DNA of 32,747 bases from Rickettsia typhi (GTDB lineage Bacteria; Pseudomonadota; Alphaproteobacteria; Rickettsiales; Deianiraeaceae). The first letter of the stretch is position 1. Each line of letters begins with the position of its first letter. The translations under genes and the position numbers were made by a program. This document shows, one piece after another, positions 1-9,161 of this stretch. Where the stretch lies: positions 1 through 32,747 of the forward strand of contig CAMDBF010000011.1 of NCBI GenBank assembly GCA_945889175.1, read 5' to 3'. The notes under the pieces are model-generated. The model ran no database searches, was not told the DNA's origin, and saw only the letters and a list, made by a program, of their open reading frames with translations.

Positions 1-1778
1 GATATATGCTTTTCAATTTGCAAAAATAAGGTTTTTGAAAGCTCCTCGATACTGTCTATTCTTATCGCATTTTGATAATACTTTCCAACATCGTGCATTA
101 TACCTATTGCTATTAGGTGTATGTCTTTTTGTTTTTCAATTTTGTATATCACCTGCCTAAGGTGGTCTTTAAGATAGCTTTTATCGTTTAGTGATAGTGT
201 TGCATCATCAACCGGAGTGCCATCTGAGATAACAAAGATAATTTTCTTCTTCTCTTCCCTTTTTGCAATTCTTTCGTAAGCCCATTGCAATGCCTCACCG
301 TCAATGTTTTCTTTAAGAATCGATTCTTTTTGCATAAGCGAAATATTAAGTAAGTGCTTGTCGATTGCACTTTGGTCAAAAGACTTATAAACTATATGTA
401 AGATGTCGCTAACTCTGCCATTATTCAAACCTTCAAATTGATTAGGGTTTGGGTTTTGCCGATTAAATAGCTCCAAAGAGGCACCGCCGTTCCACCCCAA
501 AGTTGTAAAACCAAGTATCTCTATATTAACGCCAGCCTTTGAGAGAGTTTTGGCAATGATATAGCATATAATCGAAGATATTTTAATTAGCCTGCCACGC
601 ATTGATCCAGAGTTGTCAACAAGGATTGTGACGGCAATGTCAGATGTTTTTTTTTGCTCTTTTGTAAAAAATATATTATCGCAATTATTACCAATAATAA
701 TGTTGGTGAACTTTTTTTTATCAAGCATTCCGCTATCTTTGTCAAAATAATATCTTGTTTTATTGAAGGACAAAAGCTTGTTTAGTAAGTTTTTAATCTG
801 TTTTTTTTGCAGCTTAACTTCCTGCTCTATATCTAACAAGAATTTTTCTTTAATTTTTCTCTCCTCTTCCTTGTTTGTAATCAGTGATTTAATGTTTAGC
901 GTTTTATCAAAGACTTTTGTAAAAACTTTGTAAGCAAAACTATTGCTAAGATGCTTTTTAATATTTATCTTATTAGCTTCAGCCTCGTCTTGCGAATCTT
1001 TACTTAGTTTATCAGTTTTTAAATTGTTAAAATATTGGCGAATTTTTTCAATATCACTAGGCTCATCACTTTCGGTGTCCTCTTTTGACTCCAAGCTTTC
1101 ATTCTCGGCATCTTGGTCACTCACATTCTCTTTATCTTGCAACGCTTCATATTTTTTTCCACCTTGACTAGCCTGCTTTTGAGCTTTTTGTCTCTCAATT
1201 AATAACTCAAGACTTGCAGCTAAAAGCCTTGCCTTTTGTGTAAATATTTCTTCGTTATATATGTTATTTTCAAGCTCGGTCAATCCTTGATAAAATGCCT
1301 CCCTTACAGCCTGCTTTAGGTAAAGGGTAAAAGGGCTTTTTATATCAAAAAATAATGCTGTAAAGGCTAAACTTACAATATTTTGTTGCTCGGCAGATGA
1401 GGATTTTAATTTGTACTCAAGATAATGTGGAATTGTATTACTACACCCCGGATAATCCTGATAAAGTATTTTACAAGCCCTATAATTAAGTGCGATATTT
1501 AAAAATTCATCACTAAAATTAAGTGGCGTAAAGTTTTGTTTAGTGTGTATTTTGCTCGCCGTATAAAAATCAAGCATACCCTTAGTCTGCAAAGTTTTAT
1601 CATCACAATAGCCATATATAAACACTGACTTATCGTTAAATGTACAGGCAAGATCTTTACTTTTATCTTCGTCAATTATAATATCAAGTTTTGCATCATA
1701 ATTGTAAAACTTAAGACAGGAGCGTAAAAAGCAAGATAGCTCCTTACCAAAGGAGTTTTCAAAATCTTTCTCGCTCAT
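1..1778 (-). CDS. cobT: CobT-like cobaltochelatase subunit (3' end outside window)
   Basis: Open frame from the ATG at 1778 to the window edge, 592 codons with no stop, so the C-terminus is cut off; CobT is usually about 600-640 residues, so little is missing. An alpha-helical N-terminal half is followed by a Glu/Asp-rich linker around residues 210-245 and a C-terminal von Willebrand A domain. The VWA domain shows a MIDAS motif DNSGSMRG starting at residue 388 and a conserved SDGTPVDD near residue 518. In aerobic cobalamin synthesis CobT forms a chaperone-like complex with the AAA+ protein CobS and helps CobN insert cobalt. No other cob gene is visible here; CobS/CobT-type pairs are also kept by alphaproteobacteria that do not make cobalamin, where the role is unclear. 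The gene starts 9 bases after glpX and is probably co-transcribed with it. Confidence 0.85.
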   Translation of the reverse strand, partial: MSEKDFENSFGKELSCFLRSCLKFYNYDAKLDIIIDEDKSKDLACTFNDKSVFIYGYCDDKTLQTKGMLDFYTASKIHTKQNFTPLNFSDEFLNIALNYRACKILYQDYPGCSNTIPHYLEYKLKSSSAEQQNIVSLAFTALFFDIKSPFTLYLKQAVREAFYQGLTELENNIYNEEIFTQKARLLAASLELLIERQKAQKQASQGGKKYEALQDKENVSDQDAENESLESKEDTESDEPSDIEKIRQYFNNLKTDKLSKDSQDEAEANKINIKKHLSNSFAYKVFTKVFDKTLNIKSLITNKEEERKIKEKFLLDIEQEVKLQKKQIKNLLNKLLSFNKTRYYFDKDSGMLDKKKFTNIIIGNNCDNIFFTKEQKKTSDIAVTILVDNSGSMRGRLIKISSIICYIIAKTLSKAGVNIEILGFTTLGWNGGASLELFNRQNPNPNQFEGLNNGRVSDILHIVYKSFDQSAIDKHLLNISLMQKESILKENIDGEALQWAYERIAKREEKKKIIFVISDGTPVDDATLSLNDKSYLKDHLRQVIYKIEKQKDIHLIAIGIMHDVGKYYQNAIRIDSIEELSKTLFLQIEKHI

Positions 1779-1787
1779 AAAAAAATC

Positions 1788-2780
1788 CTACTTAATTGGG
1801 GTAAAATTTTTATTAATAGAGTATCCATTTTGCAAGCTTGCAACAAGGCTATTTGTTTTAAAAAACTTTTTATCGCCCATGGTTTTTACTCTAACACCCT
1901 TTAAAAAGCTACTAAATGTTACAGCAGTGACAGAAAAAACTGCCTTATCACCCTTAATCATCTGGTCTTGGGTGAATACTTGGTTTGGATCGCTATAACC
2001 AAAATCGCTTAGCATTTTAATGGATCTTTGTTTTTGAATATCATCTTCGTAATGTAGTTTGCCTATCATCACTCCACCAAGAGCCTTAATTGCAGCTGCA
2101 GTCACAACCCCCTCAGGAGCACCACCTATGCCAAGGTAAGCATCCGCTCTGCCACCAAAAACTTCGCAAATAGATAAAACACCCATTACATCACCATCAT
2201 TTAATAAGCTTACATTTGCTCCAGCCTCTCTTATTTTTGCTATAAGCTCTTGATGCCTAGGTCTGTCAAGCACAACGATATTTAATTCTTGAACACTTTT
2301 AGATTTTGCCTTTGCAATGTTTTTAAGGTTTGTTTCAACACTATTGTCAAAGCTTACAATGTCCTTAGGCAAATTATATCCACCGATTGCAATTTTATGC
2401 ATGTAGATGTCAGGGGCTTTTAAAATACAATCAGTTGGGGCAATTGCTATAACGGCAACGGCACCGTCCATGTTTTTTGCACAAAGACTTGTTCCATCAA
2501 GAGGGTCAACAGCTATTTCAAAATTATGTTTTTGCTGGTCTCTTTTTTGTCCAATTTTTTCAGATATGTAAAGCATTGGCGCCTCGTCCATCTCACCTTC
2601 GCCAATTATTACCACGCCAGAGTCATCAATTTGATTTAAAACCCTTCTCATAGCATCAACGGCAGCCTTGTCGGCAATGTTTTTATCCCCACATCCAGCA
2701 AATCTATGGCAAGCAATTGCAGCTTCTATTGTTGAATTTAAAGCGGGCTGAATAAAATTAATCTCATTAAAGTTAGTCAT
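1788..2780 (-). CDS. glpX: fructose-1,6-bisphosphatase class II (GlpX)
   Basis: A 330-residue protein, the normal length for GlpX. It hydrolyses fructose 1,6-bisphosphate to fructose 6-phosphate, the committed step of gluconeogenesis, in the cytosol. Visible family motifs are GEGEMDEAP at residues 60-68 (metal and substrate binding) and DPLDGT at 92-97, which is shared by the Li-sensitive phosphatase superfamily, followed by a GGAPEG segment. The start is the ATG at 2780. cobT follows after 9 bases, and the lipoprotein gene lies 71 bases upstream. With the class I aldolase at 17662-18588 it gives two of the enzymes needed to run the upper glycolytic pathway in reverse. Confidence 0.95.
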   Translation of the reverse strand: MTNFNEINFIQPALNSTIEAAIACHRFAGCGDKNIADKAAVDAMRRVLNQIDDSGVVIIGEGEMDEAPMLYISEKIGQKRDQQKHNFEIAVDPLDGTSLCAKNMDGAVAVIAIAPTDCILKAPDIYMHKIAIGGYNLPKDIVSFDNSVETNLKNIAKAKSKSVQELNIVVLDRPRHQELIAKIREAGANVSLLNDGDVMGVLSICEVFGGRADAYLGIGGAPEGVVTAAAIKALGGVMIGKLHYEDDIQKQRSIKMLSDFGYSDPNQVFTQDQMIKGDKAVFSVTAVTFSSFLKGVRVKTMGDKKFFKTNSLVASLQNGYSINKNFTPIK

Positions 2781-2851
2781 TATAAAACAATAAATAATTT
2801 AGATTAGAATATAAAAAATGTATGACAGAAACAGATAACTTACAATATATT

Positions 2852-4117
2852 TTATTTTACTGGCTGGATTTTAATCTTTACAACTTCTTTTGCATTATAC
2901 AAAAGTAAATAATCATCTTGCACAACAAGTGCTTTTATAATATCTTTAATTGGCTTTTGCTTTGTATTTGCGTAATTTATTTTTGTAATATTTTTAAAAT
3001 CTTTATCAGGCATAAAAACATCACCATTAAATGTTACAATAACAATGCCAAATCTGTCAGATGATATCAACGATACAACATAATCATTTTTATGCAAAGG
3101 TAATTGTGCAGTCAGCTCCTTGTTTTTTTGCTTTAAGTAAATCGTATAAATACTACCATTTGTAGTTGCCGAAAGAATTCTGTCATCGCTAACTAGATTA
3201 TCAACAAGCCCGCTTACATAAAATGTATTACTAACTTGCAGGGCTTCATTTGAAAATAAAGACAAATCATCCTTACCACTTATAACTGAGTATTCACTTT
3301 GTGTTAATCTTATGTTTTTTGCTGTTTTATTTGTAACGGCGGTAGAATCCTTATTTGCTTGCTTTGTTGTTGTAAGCATTAGATCGCCATTTTTTTTATC
3401 AAGAATTTCAACCGAGGAAATATCATTTGCAACAAGTAAATTATCGCCAATTACAACCATGGAACTTGTATCGTTAAAAGATGTTGCAAAACCATCTTTT
3501 TTATGAACCCAAGCAGTTTTACCATCCATGTCGTAAAGTCCGTATACACTGTTTTGAATACCTTTAAGATACAAATAAGACTCGTCGGGTATAATTGGAG
3601 AGTTAAAAAAATCATCAATATTTACCACAAAGTCCTCACTTAAGTCTTTTTTATTAAAGGCAAATATTTTACCTAAATTTGTTGACAAAAATACTTTATT
3701 GGCATCGGTTGAAATAAAACCTTCAACAAAAATACTTTTTTCCTGAGGTTTAAATTTTAGTAATACCTTAGATAATTGCTTCAAATCCTTGTCAAGCTTG
3801 TGCAAGTAACCAGACTTTGTAATGTAAAAAATATTAGAATCAAACTCATTATCCACAAACAAAGTTTGTAAATGATTTATAACCCTATGTTTTACCTCTA
3901 TACTAAGATTAAAGTTTGGATTAATTGAAACATTTTTATATTCAACCTTATTTACTTTTGCAATTTGCTGGGCATCGCTAAGGCCAGAGGAGTTAGTTGA
4001 AAATATTTGCTTTACTCCAGCTTCATTTTTATTAAATTTTTTCTCCGAGCAGGCAAATTGTGCAAAAACAAAACTAAATAATAAAGTGATTAATAAAAAG
4101 TTTTGAAGTTTCATCAT
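2852..4117 (-). CDS. lipoprotein with PQQ-like beta-propeller repeats, BamB-like
   Basis: About 421 residues from the ATG at 4117. A longer frame would start with TTG at 4132, but that adds residues before an otherwise normal signal peptide. The N-terminus has a Lys, a hydrophobic stretch and a lipobox ending FAQFAC, so a lipid-modified Cys near residue 23 is expected. The rest is rich in short beta-strand repeats of the type 'lyvad..g.v.alDkk.G', for example VEILDKKNGDL and IFAFNKKDLSEDF, typical of PQQ/WD-like propellers. BamB, the propeller lipoprotein of the outer-membrane beta-barrel assembly complex, is the best guess; another periplasmic propeller lipoprotein is possible. The gene lies 26 bases after ftsH and 71 bases before glpX. 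Confidence 0.65.
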   Translation of the reverse strand: MMKLQNFLLITLLFSFVFAQFACSEKKFNKNEAGVKQIFSTNSSGLSDAQQIAKVNKVEYKNVSINPNFNLSIEVKHRVINHLQTLFVDNEFDSNIFYITKSGYLHKLDKDLKQLSKVLLKFKPQEKSIFVEGFISTDANKVFLSTNLGKIFAFNKKDLSEDFVVNIDDFFNSPIIPDESYLYLKGIQNSVYGLYDMDGKTAWVHKKDGFATSFNDTSSMVVIGDNLLVANDISSVEILDKKNGDLMLTTTKQANKDSTAVTNKTAKNIRLTQSEYSVISGKDDLSLFSNEALQVSNTFYVSGLVDNLVSDDRILSATTNGSIYTIYLKQKNKELTAQLPLHKNDYVVSLISSDRFGIVIVTFNGDVFMPDKDFKNITKINYANTKQKPIKDIIKALVVQDDYLLLYNAKEVVKIKIQPVK

Positions 4118-4143
4118 AAAAACACAACTCAAAAAATGCTAAA

Positions 4144-6024
4144 TTACTCAAAAAAACCTTTTACAGTATTTACACCATCTTGACCTATCGAGTGAATATT
4201 ATCGCCTTGAAAGACTGGACTTCTACCTATATCCTCGCCTTTGATGATTTTATTAATCTCATCACCACTAAGAGTCTCATACTTCAATAATGCCTGAGCA
4301 ATGGCCTCAAGCTGAGATGCATGGGTTGTTAAAATCTCCTTGGCCTTGTCAAGTCCGTATTGAACTAGTGCTTTAATCTCTGAGTCTATAAGTCTGTTCA
4401 TACCCTCAGATGGCATTTCCTTGTGATAAGGGTTAGACTCGTCAACGCCGTGAAATACTGGGCCAACCTTGTCGCTCATTCCCCAGTATTTTACCATTGA
4501 TGTTGCAAGGGCTGTTGCTTGTCTTATATCGGAGGAGGCACCACTTGTAACAAAATCGTAGCCAAAAATCATTTCCTCAGCAACTCTTCCACCCATTGAC
4601 ACAACTAAGTCGGCAAGCATTTTTTGACGGGTAAGTGAGAATCTGTCCTCCAAGGGGTAACGCATTACAACACCAAGAGCCATTCCACGAGGAAGTATTG
4701 TTGCTTTGTGAATAGGATCCGAGCCAGCTGAGTGTATTGCAGTAATTGCATGTCCTGCTTCGTGATAGGCGGTTAGTTTTTTCTCCTGCTCCTTCATTAT
4801 AACTCCCTTGCGTTCAAGACCCATAAGTAGCTTGTCCTTTGCCATTTCAAAATCCTTAGCGGTTACAAGCAAGCAGTTGTTTCTTGCTGCTACAAGAGCA
4901 GCCTCGTTAATTAAATTTGCAAGCTCGGCACCACTAAAACCGGGGGTTGACTTTGCAATTTCGTCAAGATTGACATCAGGAGCAAGTTTAACATCCTTAG
5001 AGTGAACCGCCAAAACCTTTGCCCTACCTTTTAAGTCTGGCTTTTGAATTGTAATTTGTCTATCAAAACGACCGGGCCTCATAAGAGCCTTATCTAAAAC
5101 ATCAGGTCTGTTAGTTGCAGCTATAACAACTACATTTGTTTTATCGTCAAAGCCATCCATCTCAACAAGTAGCTGATTAAGGGTTTGCTCTCTCTCATCG
5201 TTACCGCCACCAACACCACTTCCACGATGTCTGCCTACTGCATCTATTTCGTCAATAAAAATAATACATGGCGATTTCGACCTTGCATCCGCAAAAAGCT
5301 CACGCACACGGCTTGCCCCAACACCAACGAACATTTCAACAAAATCAGAGCCAGATATTGAAAAAAACGGCACAGAAGCCTCACCTGCAATAGCCTTTGC
5401 CAAAAGAGTTTTACCACAACCAGGGCTACCAAACAAAAGACATCCCTTAGGTATTTTGCCACCTATACGCCTATATTTTGCAGGAGTTTTTAAAAAATCC
5501 ACGATTTCAACAAGCTCCTCCTTAGCCTCGTCTATGCCTTGTACATCTGCAAATCTTGTTTTAATATCGCTTGGCATAATAACTTTTGCCTTACTCTTGC
5601 CAAAGCCAAAAAGCTTTGTAGGGCTGCCACCAGAGCCCCCTGAGGATTTTTTCATAAAGTAAATCCAAATTGCAAAAAACAATATTGCAGGCAGCCACCC
5701 AAGCAAGCCCATCATAAATCTTGCAAACCTACCACCCTCAGTTGAGGTAATAATTTTAGTTTCAACCTTTTTTTCAAGCAATTTATCGGTAACAGTGTTT
5801 GTGTAAAACATCATTACACTTGTGTTGTATATCGCCCCCTCCTCGGTAGAATATATAAGCATGTTTGGGGTAAGGGTTGCCTTTTTTATTTTGCCTGCGT
5901 TAAGATGCTCATAAAATTGATTAATTGTTACAGGCGTTCCACTGAGCTTACTAGCAAAAAAAGTAAAATAAACAAGAATCAAAACGGCAATAATGCTAAG
6001 CCAGCTAAAAAGATTTTTTTTCAC
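4144..6024 (-). CDS. ftsH: ATP-dependent zinc metalloprotease FtsH
   Basis: Membrane-bound AAA+ protease that degrades unassembled membrane proteins and short-lived regulators. From a GTG start at 6024 the protein has 626 residues; a TTG at 6042 would add six. Transmembrane segments lie near residues 6-24 and 105-124, with a small periplasmic domain between them. The AAA domain has Walker A GSPGCGKT (about 199-206; the usual form is GPPGTGKT), the pore loop FVGVGA, Walker B IFIDEID (about 255-261) and the second region of homology RPGRFDRQI. The zinc site HEAGH is at about 421-425. No Shine-Dalgarno sequence marks either start. The 221-base gap upstream has a TATAAT-like box on the minus strand at 6105-6110 without a convincing -35 box. 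Confidence 0.96.
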   Translation of the reverse strand: MKKNLFSWLSIIAVLILVYFTFFASKLSGTPVTINQFYEHLNAGKIKKATLTPNMLIYSTEEGAIYNTSVMMFYTNTVTDKLLEKKVETKIITSTEGGRFARFMMGLLGWLPAILFFAIWIYFMKKSSGGSGGSPTKLFGFGKSKAKVIMPSDIKTRFADVQGIDEAKEELVEIVDFLKTPAKYRRIGGKIPKGCLLFGSPGCGKTLLAKAIAGEASVPFFSISGSDFVEMFVGVGASRVRELFADARSKSPCIIFIDEIDAVGRHRGSGVGGGNDEREQTLNQLLVEMDGFDDKTNVVVIAATNRPDVLDKALMRPGRFDRQITIQKPDLKGRAKVLAVHSKDVKLAPDVNLDEIAKSTPGFSGAELANLINEAALVAARNNCLLVTAKDFEMAKDKLLMGLERKGVIMKEQEKKLTAYHEAGHAITAIHSAGSDPIHKATILPRGMALGVVMRYPLEDRFSLTRQKMLADLVVSMGGRVAEEMIFGYDFVTSGASSDIRQATALATSMVKYWGMSDKVGPVFHGVDESNPYHKEMPSEGMNRLIDSEIKALVQYGLDKAKEILTTHASQLEAIAQALLKYETLSGDEINKIIKGEDIGRSPVFQGDNIHSIGQDGVNTVKGFFE

Positions 6025-6158
6025 AATCAAAACAAAAAACAATTAATATAACCCACTACAATTAAATCTAAAGTCTAAAGTGTAAAATTCAAGATAAACT
6101 AAATTATACTTTTTCTTGCATTAATTTTTGCCCAACTTATCGATTATTTTCCATCAGG

Positions 6159-6187
6159 CTTGCTATGTCAGCAGGGCTGAGTGCAAG
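6159..6187. repeat. nested hairpin in the ftsH-rsmE gap
   Basis: The outer stem CTTGC/GCAAG (6159-6163 and 6183-6187) encloses the inner stem TCAGC/GCTGA (6168-6172 and 6176-6180) with a 3-base loop. It lies between the end of rsmE and the start of ftsH, so a minus-strand transcript would carry it. No U-tract follows on that strand, so it is not a classical terminator. It could be an RNA-processing or attenuating structure in a read-through transcript, or a remnant of a dispersed repeat. Confidence 0.4.
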
Positions 6188-6263
6188 ACTTTTTTGCAGA
6201 GAGTTTTATTTTTGTAACAAAGTCCAATGCAATACCAACAAACTGCTGCTCTTGCTGATTGCA

Positions 6264-7088
6264 TTAAGCAATACTAGCTAAAAATAAAAGAGCGGTGCTT
6301 GCTGTGCTGGCTCTTAAGATGTTTTTACCCAAGGATACCTCGACAACATTAAGCTTATTTGTGCGGATAACATTATTGTCCTCTTGACTAAAACCACCCT
6401 CGGGACCAATTAAAATTGCAACATCTTTGTATTTAGCTTTAAAATCGCTAACTAAATTTACCAAATGGCTAGGCTTTGCACCAAGTGAGAGTGATTCATT
6501 TGCAACAATTATATTACAAGGGGCATTGGGCTGTAGATTTGCATTGTTTAAAAACAAAGACTCGATAGAAATTGGTTTTTGGTGAATTTTTGGAACAATT
6601 GACAATCCGCATTGAGACGCAGCTGATATTGAAACTTCAACAAGTTTATTATAATTAAATAATTTTACATGCTGCTTTGAATAATCACTTAAAATAAAAA
6701 TCATTTCATCAACGCCAATCTCGGTTGCCATTCTTACTGCATCGCTCATTTGTTCTTTTTTTAAAAGACACAAGCAAAGTGTAATTTTACCACTATTTTT
6801 TAGACTACTTTCTAGATGTTTATCTTTTATACCATTAAGTTTTGCAGTAAATGTATTTTTTGTTACCTGCTTGATGGTAAAGTAAAAATCGATATCTTCG
6901 TAACCATTAAAGCAAATAAATTCCTCACCAATTTGCAATCTTAAAACATTAGCAATGTAATGAAACAACTCTGGGTTGTTTTTACTTGATACATCAAGAC
7001 CAAAAGCTTTATCTTGCTGATAAGGTTCATTTGCAGTCTTAAGATTGACTTCGCTTAGATACAATCTTGGTATGTGTTTTGATGCCAT
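6264..7088 (-). CDS. rsmE: 16S rRNA (uracil(1498)-N3)-methyltransferase RsmE
   Basis: A 274-residue SPOUT-family methyltransferase that methylates U1498 in helix 44 of 16S rRNA. The N-terminal PUA-like domain begins IPRLYLSE and contains the conserved HYIANVLRLQIGE segment around residues 44-56. The C-terminal trefoil-knot SAM site shows ILIGPEGGFSQEDN and VSLGKNILRASTA, matching the family's 'iGPEGGfs..E' and 'lG..iLR.eTA' blocks. The start is the ATG at 7088. It sits 24 bases after mlaC on the same strand, so mlaC and rsmE are probably co-transcribed. Confidence 0.92.
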   Translation of the reverse strand: MASKHIPRLYLSEVNLKTANEPYQQDKAFGLDVSSKNNPELFHYIANVLRLQIGEEFICFNGYEDIDFYFTIKQVTKNTFTAKLNGIKDKHLESSLKNSGKITLCLCLLKKEQMSDAVRMATEIGVDEMIFILSDYSKQHVKLFNYNKLVEVSISAASQCGLSIVPKIHQKPISIESLFLNNANLQPNAPCNIIVANESLSLGAKPSHLVNLVSDFKAKYKDVAILIGPEGGFSQEDNNVIRTNKLNVVEVSLGKNILRASTASTALLFLASIA

Positions 7089-7112
7089 TTTAGCGATTTT
7101 ATATTTAAGTTT

Positions 7113-7727
7113 TTATTTAGACTGATTTTTCTTTTTAATAACACTTACTAGCTCTTCAAATCCTTTGTTATTTATAACAGAGGAAAACTCATCTCTTTGC
7201 GACTGCAATAAGCTGATACCTTCAAATACAACATCAAATACTTTAAGTTCGCCTTCCTTGTTTTCCTTTATGACAAATTCTAAATTTATAGATTTTGACT
7301 GCCCATCTTTAGACTTGTAATTAATATTAAATTTAACAGATGCCGAAGATGCTGAAGACTGCACGGCATCGCTAGCCGTGTAAGATATACCGCTTGATAA
7401 AAAGTTCATGACATTATTTGTTTGAGCGGTAACTAAATATGTTTTATAAACTGAAATAAAGTTTTCTTTTTGAGTATCACTAAGCTCTTTCCACTTAGGA
7501 CCAATAACAAATTTTGCAGCATTTTTAATGTCATAAGTATTTTCAAATAAGTCTATCAATTTGGAAATCTTTTTTTCCTTAGTAGTTGATTTATTTGATG
7601 CAGTTTGAGATGCAACCTTAACAACGCCCTCCGCAAAGTCTGAGGCTTTTTGAACCTCAATGGCAAAAGATTTTAACGAAAAATTACAAATCATAAGGCT
7701 TATTGCAATTAAATATAAAAGCTTCAT
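7113..7727 (-). CDS. mlaC: MlaC/Ttg2D-type phospholipid-binding protein
   Basis: A 204-residue exported protein. A cleavable signal peptide covers about residues 1-22, with likely cleavage after SFA. The mature part has the MlaC pattern: a helical region with NAAKFVIGPKWKELSDTQKENF (residues about 74-95), which corresponds to the family's 'r.vLG..Wr.at..Q...F', then beta strands with INLEFVIKE and a C-terminal helix. MlaC carries phospholipids through the periplasm between the outer-membrane MlaA complex and the inner-membrane MlaFEDB transporter. None of the mlaDEF genes is adjacent, and scattered mla genes are common in reduced alphaproteobacteria. It lies 23 bases after rlmB. Confidence 0.85.
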   Translation of the reverse strand: MKLLYLIAISLMICNFSLKSFAIEVQKASDFAEGVVKVASQTASNKSTTKEKKISKLIDLFENTYDIKNAAKFVIGPKWKELSDTQKENFISVYKTYLVTAQTNNVMNFLSSGISYTASDAVQSSASSASVKFNINYKSKDGQSKSINLEFVIKENKEGELKVFDVVFEGISLLQSQRDEFSSVINNKGFEELVSVIKKKNQSK

Positions 7728-7750
7728 AATAAACTATTAACAAATTAAAT

Positions 7751-8533
7751 TTAAATTAAATTTTTTAATGCAAATATCGAAATTGCAGCAGCTGAGGCAA
7801 CATTTAAGCTTTCAATATTAGTATTAATCTTGACTGCTTCATTACACAATTTAATAATCTTATCCTCTATGCCAAGCCCCTCGGAGCCTAGAACGATGGC
7901 AATTTTTTTAGTATTTTTTTTAGCATCGTTTTTAACATTCAAAACAAAGGCTTCAATATCAAGCTTTGCCTTGTGATCAAGAGCTATAGTTGTAAAGCCA
8001 AGCTTTTTAAGCTCATTAATCCAGTGAGGCAAGCTTAAAACCTGTGCCTTTTGCATTGTTTCGCTAAGGCCAGAGGAAGCCTTACACAGGTCTGGATTGT
8101 TGTGAAGCTCTGGCATTTTTGATTTATTTGTAATCATTAAGTCAACCCCAAATGCAACGCAGCTACGCATTATAGCACCTATGTTTCCTACATCGGTAAT
8201 ATTATTTAATACAACAACAAATTTTGCCTTACTAATTAAAGGATCCAAGGCCGGCTCCTTAATTTTTTGAGTTATACAAACCAAACCCTGATGATTTTTA
8301 TTTTTAAGACCCAAGGTTGTATCTAAATGCTGCAGCGAAACCTCATTGACATTAAGGCGTTTGCCATAAAGCTTTAACTTACCTAGGGCTTGCTTGGTTG
8401 CAAGAATTTCGTAAATCTTCCTTGAGCCAGAAGCTATAATACCATTGACCTGATTAACACCGTAGAATATTACAGAATCTTGAATTAAATGAGATTGATT
8501 TTTTTGAATTCTTGGCTGTAGGTTTTTATTCAT
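7751..8533 (-). CDS. rlmB: 23S rRNA 2'-O-methyltransferase of the TrmH/RlmB family
   Basis: A 260-residue SPOUT methyltransferase. An N-terminal substrate-binding domain with FYGVNQVNGII (residues 23-33; family 'G.haV..al') precedes the knot domain. Motif 1 is NITDVGNIGAIMRSC (111-125, with the catalytic-type Arg123), motif 2 is IVLGSEGLGI and motif 3 is IESLNVASAAAI near the C-terminus. RlmB makes Gm2251 in 23S rRNA. TrmH-family members are close to one another, so the target site is inferred. The start is the ATG at 8533, and it heads a run with mlaC and rsmE. A TTGACA box on the minus strand (8569-8574) lies upstream, but I see no matching -10. Confidence 0.88.
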   Translation of the reverse strand: MNKNLQPRIQKNQSHLIQDSVIFYGVNQVNGIIASGSRKIYEILATKQALGKLKLYGKRLNVNEVSLQHLDTTLGLKNKNHQGLVCITQKIKEPALDPLISKAKFVVVLNNITDVGNIGAIMRSCVAFGVDLMITNKSKMPELHNNPDLCKASSGLSETMQKAQVLSLPHWINELKKLGFTTIALDHKAKLDIEAFVLNVKNDAKKNTKKIAIVLGSEGLGIEDKIIKLCNEAVKINTNIESLNVASAAAISIFALKNLI

Positions 8534-8708
8534 AATATTTATTTAGGCTCGGCTATAGTTAAAAGAGTTGTCAACCTCCTAATGATTTTTAAAAGCAGGC
8601 TCATTTAAATGCAAGATAAATTTATAGCAATAAGATGTTTTTTAAATCTTTATTCTTAGTTATAAAAATGCTTTCTTTGCAAATACCCTTGCAAAAAATA
8701 AATAATAT

Positions 8709-8736
8709 TTTACAATTAAGTTTATTGAAGTATTAT
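8709..8736 (+). promoter_or_regulatory. candidate sigma-70 promoter for the NDUFS4-like/FNR/FtsL-like unit
   Basis: TTTACA (8709-8714, 5/6 match to -35) and TATTAT (8731-8736, 5/6 match to -10) are separated by 16 bases. The predicted transcript start is about 8743, only some 6 bases before the ATG at 8749, so the mRNA would be nearly leaderless. AT-rich sequence makes chance matches common. Confidence 0.4.
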
Positions 8737-8748
8737 TAGTTAGTTGAA

Positions 8749-9156
8749 ATGAAAGAAGTTAAGGACACCTCTAGATCTCAAATAGGGCCAAGCGGACAAG
8801 GTACTATCGCGGCAACAGATCCCTTATTTACAAGCTACAAGGATCTTAATGCAATAATTATTAAAAATACAAAAAATCAAATGCAGTCTGGCGTTGCAAA
8901 AACCTGTGGTTATAAGGTTATTTTTATTAGTCAAGACGATCTTGATGTCAAAAATAATTCCTCTGTAATGCAATGGGTAAATGCAAAAAGCAACCTTAAT
9001 CAAATTAGTCTTGAGTTTGAAAGTATAGAGGCTGCCACTAAATATCTGGATTCAAAATGCTTTAGATACTCCGTGGTAACAGACGAGCTAAATGGCGGCG
9101 AAATTGCGAAAAAAAAGATTATTCGCAAAAAAAGTTACGGAGACAATTTTATGTAG
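8749..9156 (+). CDS. NDUFS4-like NADH dehydrogenase (complex I) accessory subunit
   Basis: 135 residues. After an N-terminal extension of about 30 residues rich in Ser, Gly and Thr, the protein matches the 'ETC complex I subunit conserved region' pattern: IIIKNTKNQMQSG (36-48), a W-x(4)-S segment followed by QISLEF, an 'E-A-x-x-Y' helix, a short YSVVTDE strand, and the C-terminal KKSYGDNFM. The family includes mitochondrial NDUFS4 and is nearly confined to alphaproteobacteria and mitochondria, where it stabilises the peripheral arm of complex I near the NADH-oxidising module. The start is the ATG at 8749. The reductase gene follows after 5 bases. Confidence 0.85.
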   Translation: MKEVKDTSRSQIGPSGQGTIAATDPLFTSYKDLNAIIIKNTKNQMQSGVAKTCGYKVIFISQDDLDVKNNSSVMQWVNAKSNLNQISLEFESIEAATKYLDSKCFRYSVVTDELNGGEIAKKKIIRKKSYGDNFM

Positions 9157-9161
9157 TTTTT

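Noticed and set aside
4118-4132. TTG start for the propeller lipoprotein
   Set aside because: ATG codons at 4117 and 4114 directly precede a normal lipoprotein signal sequence.
6159-6195. Hairpin followed by a T-run on the plus strand, considered as a terminator
   Set aside because: No plus-strand gene ends here; both neighbours are on the minus strand, where no U-tract follows the stem.
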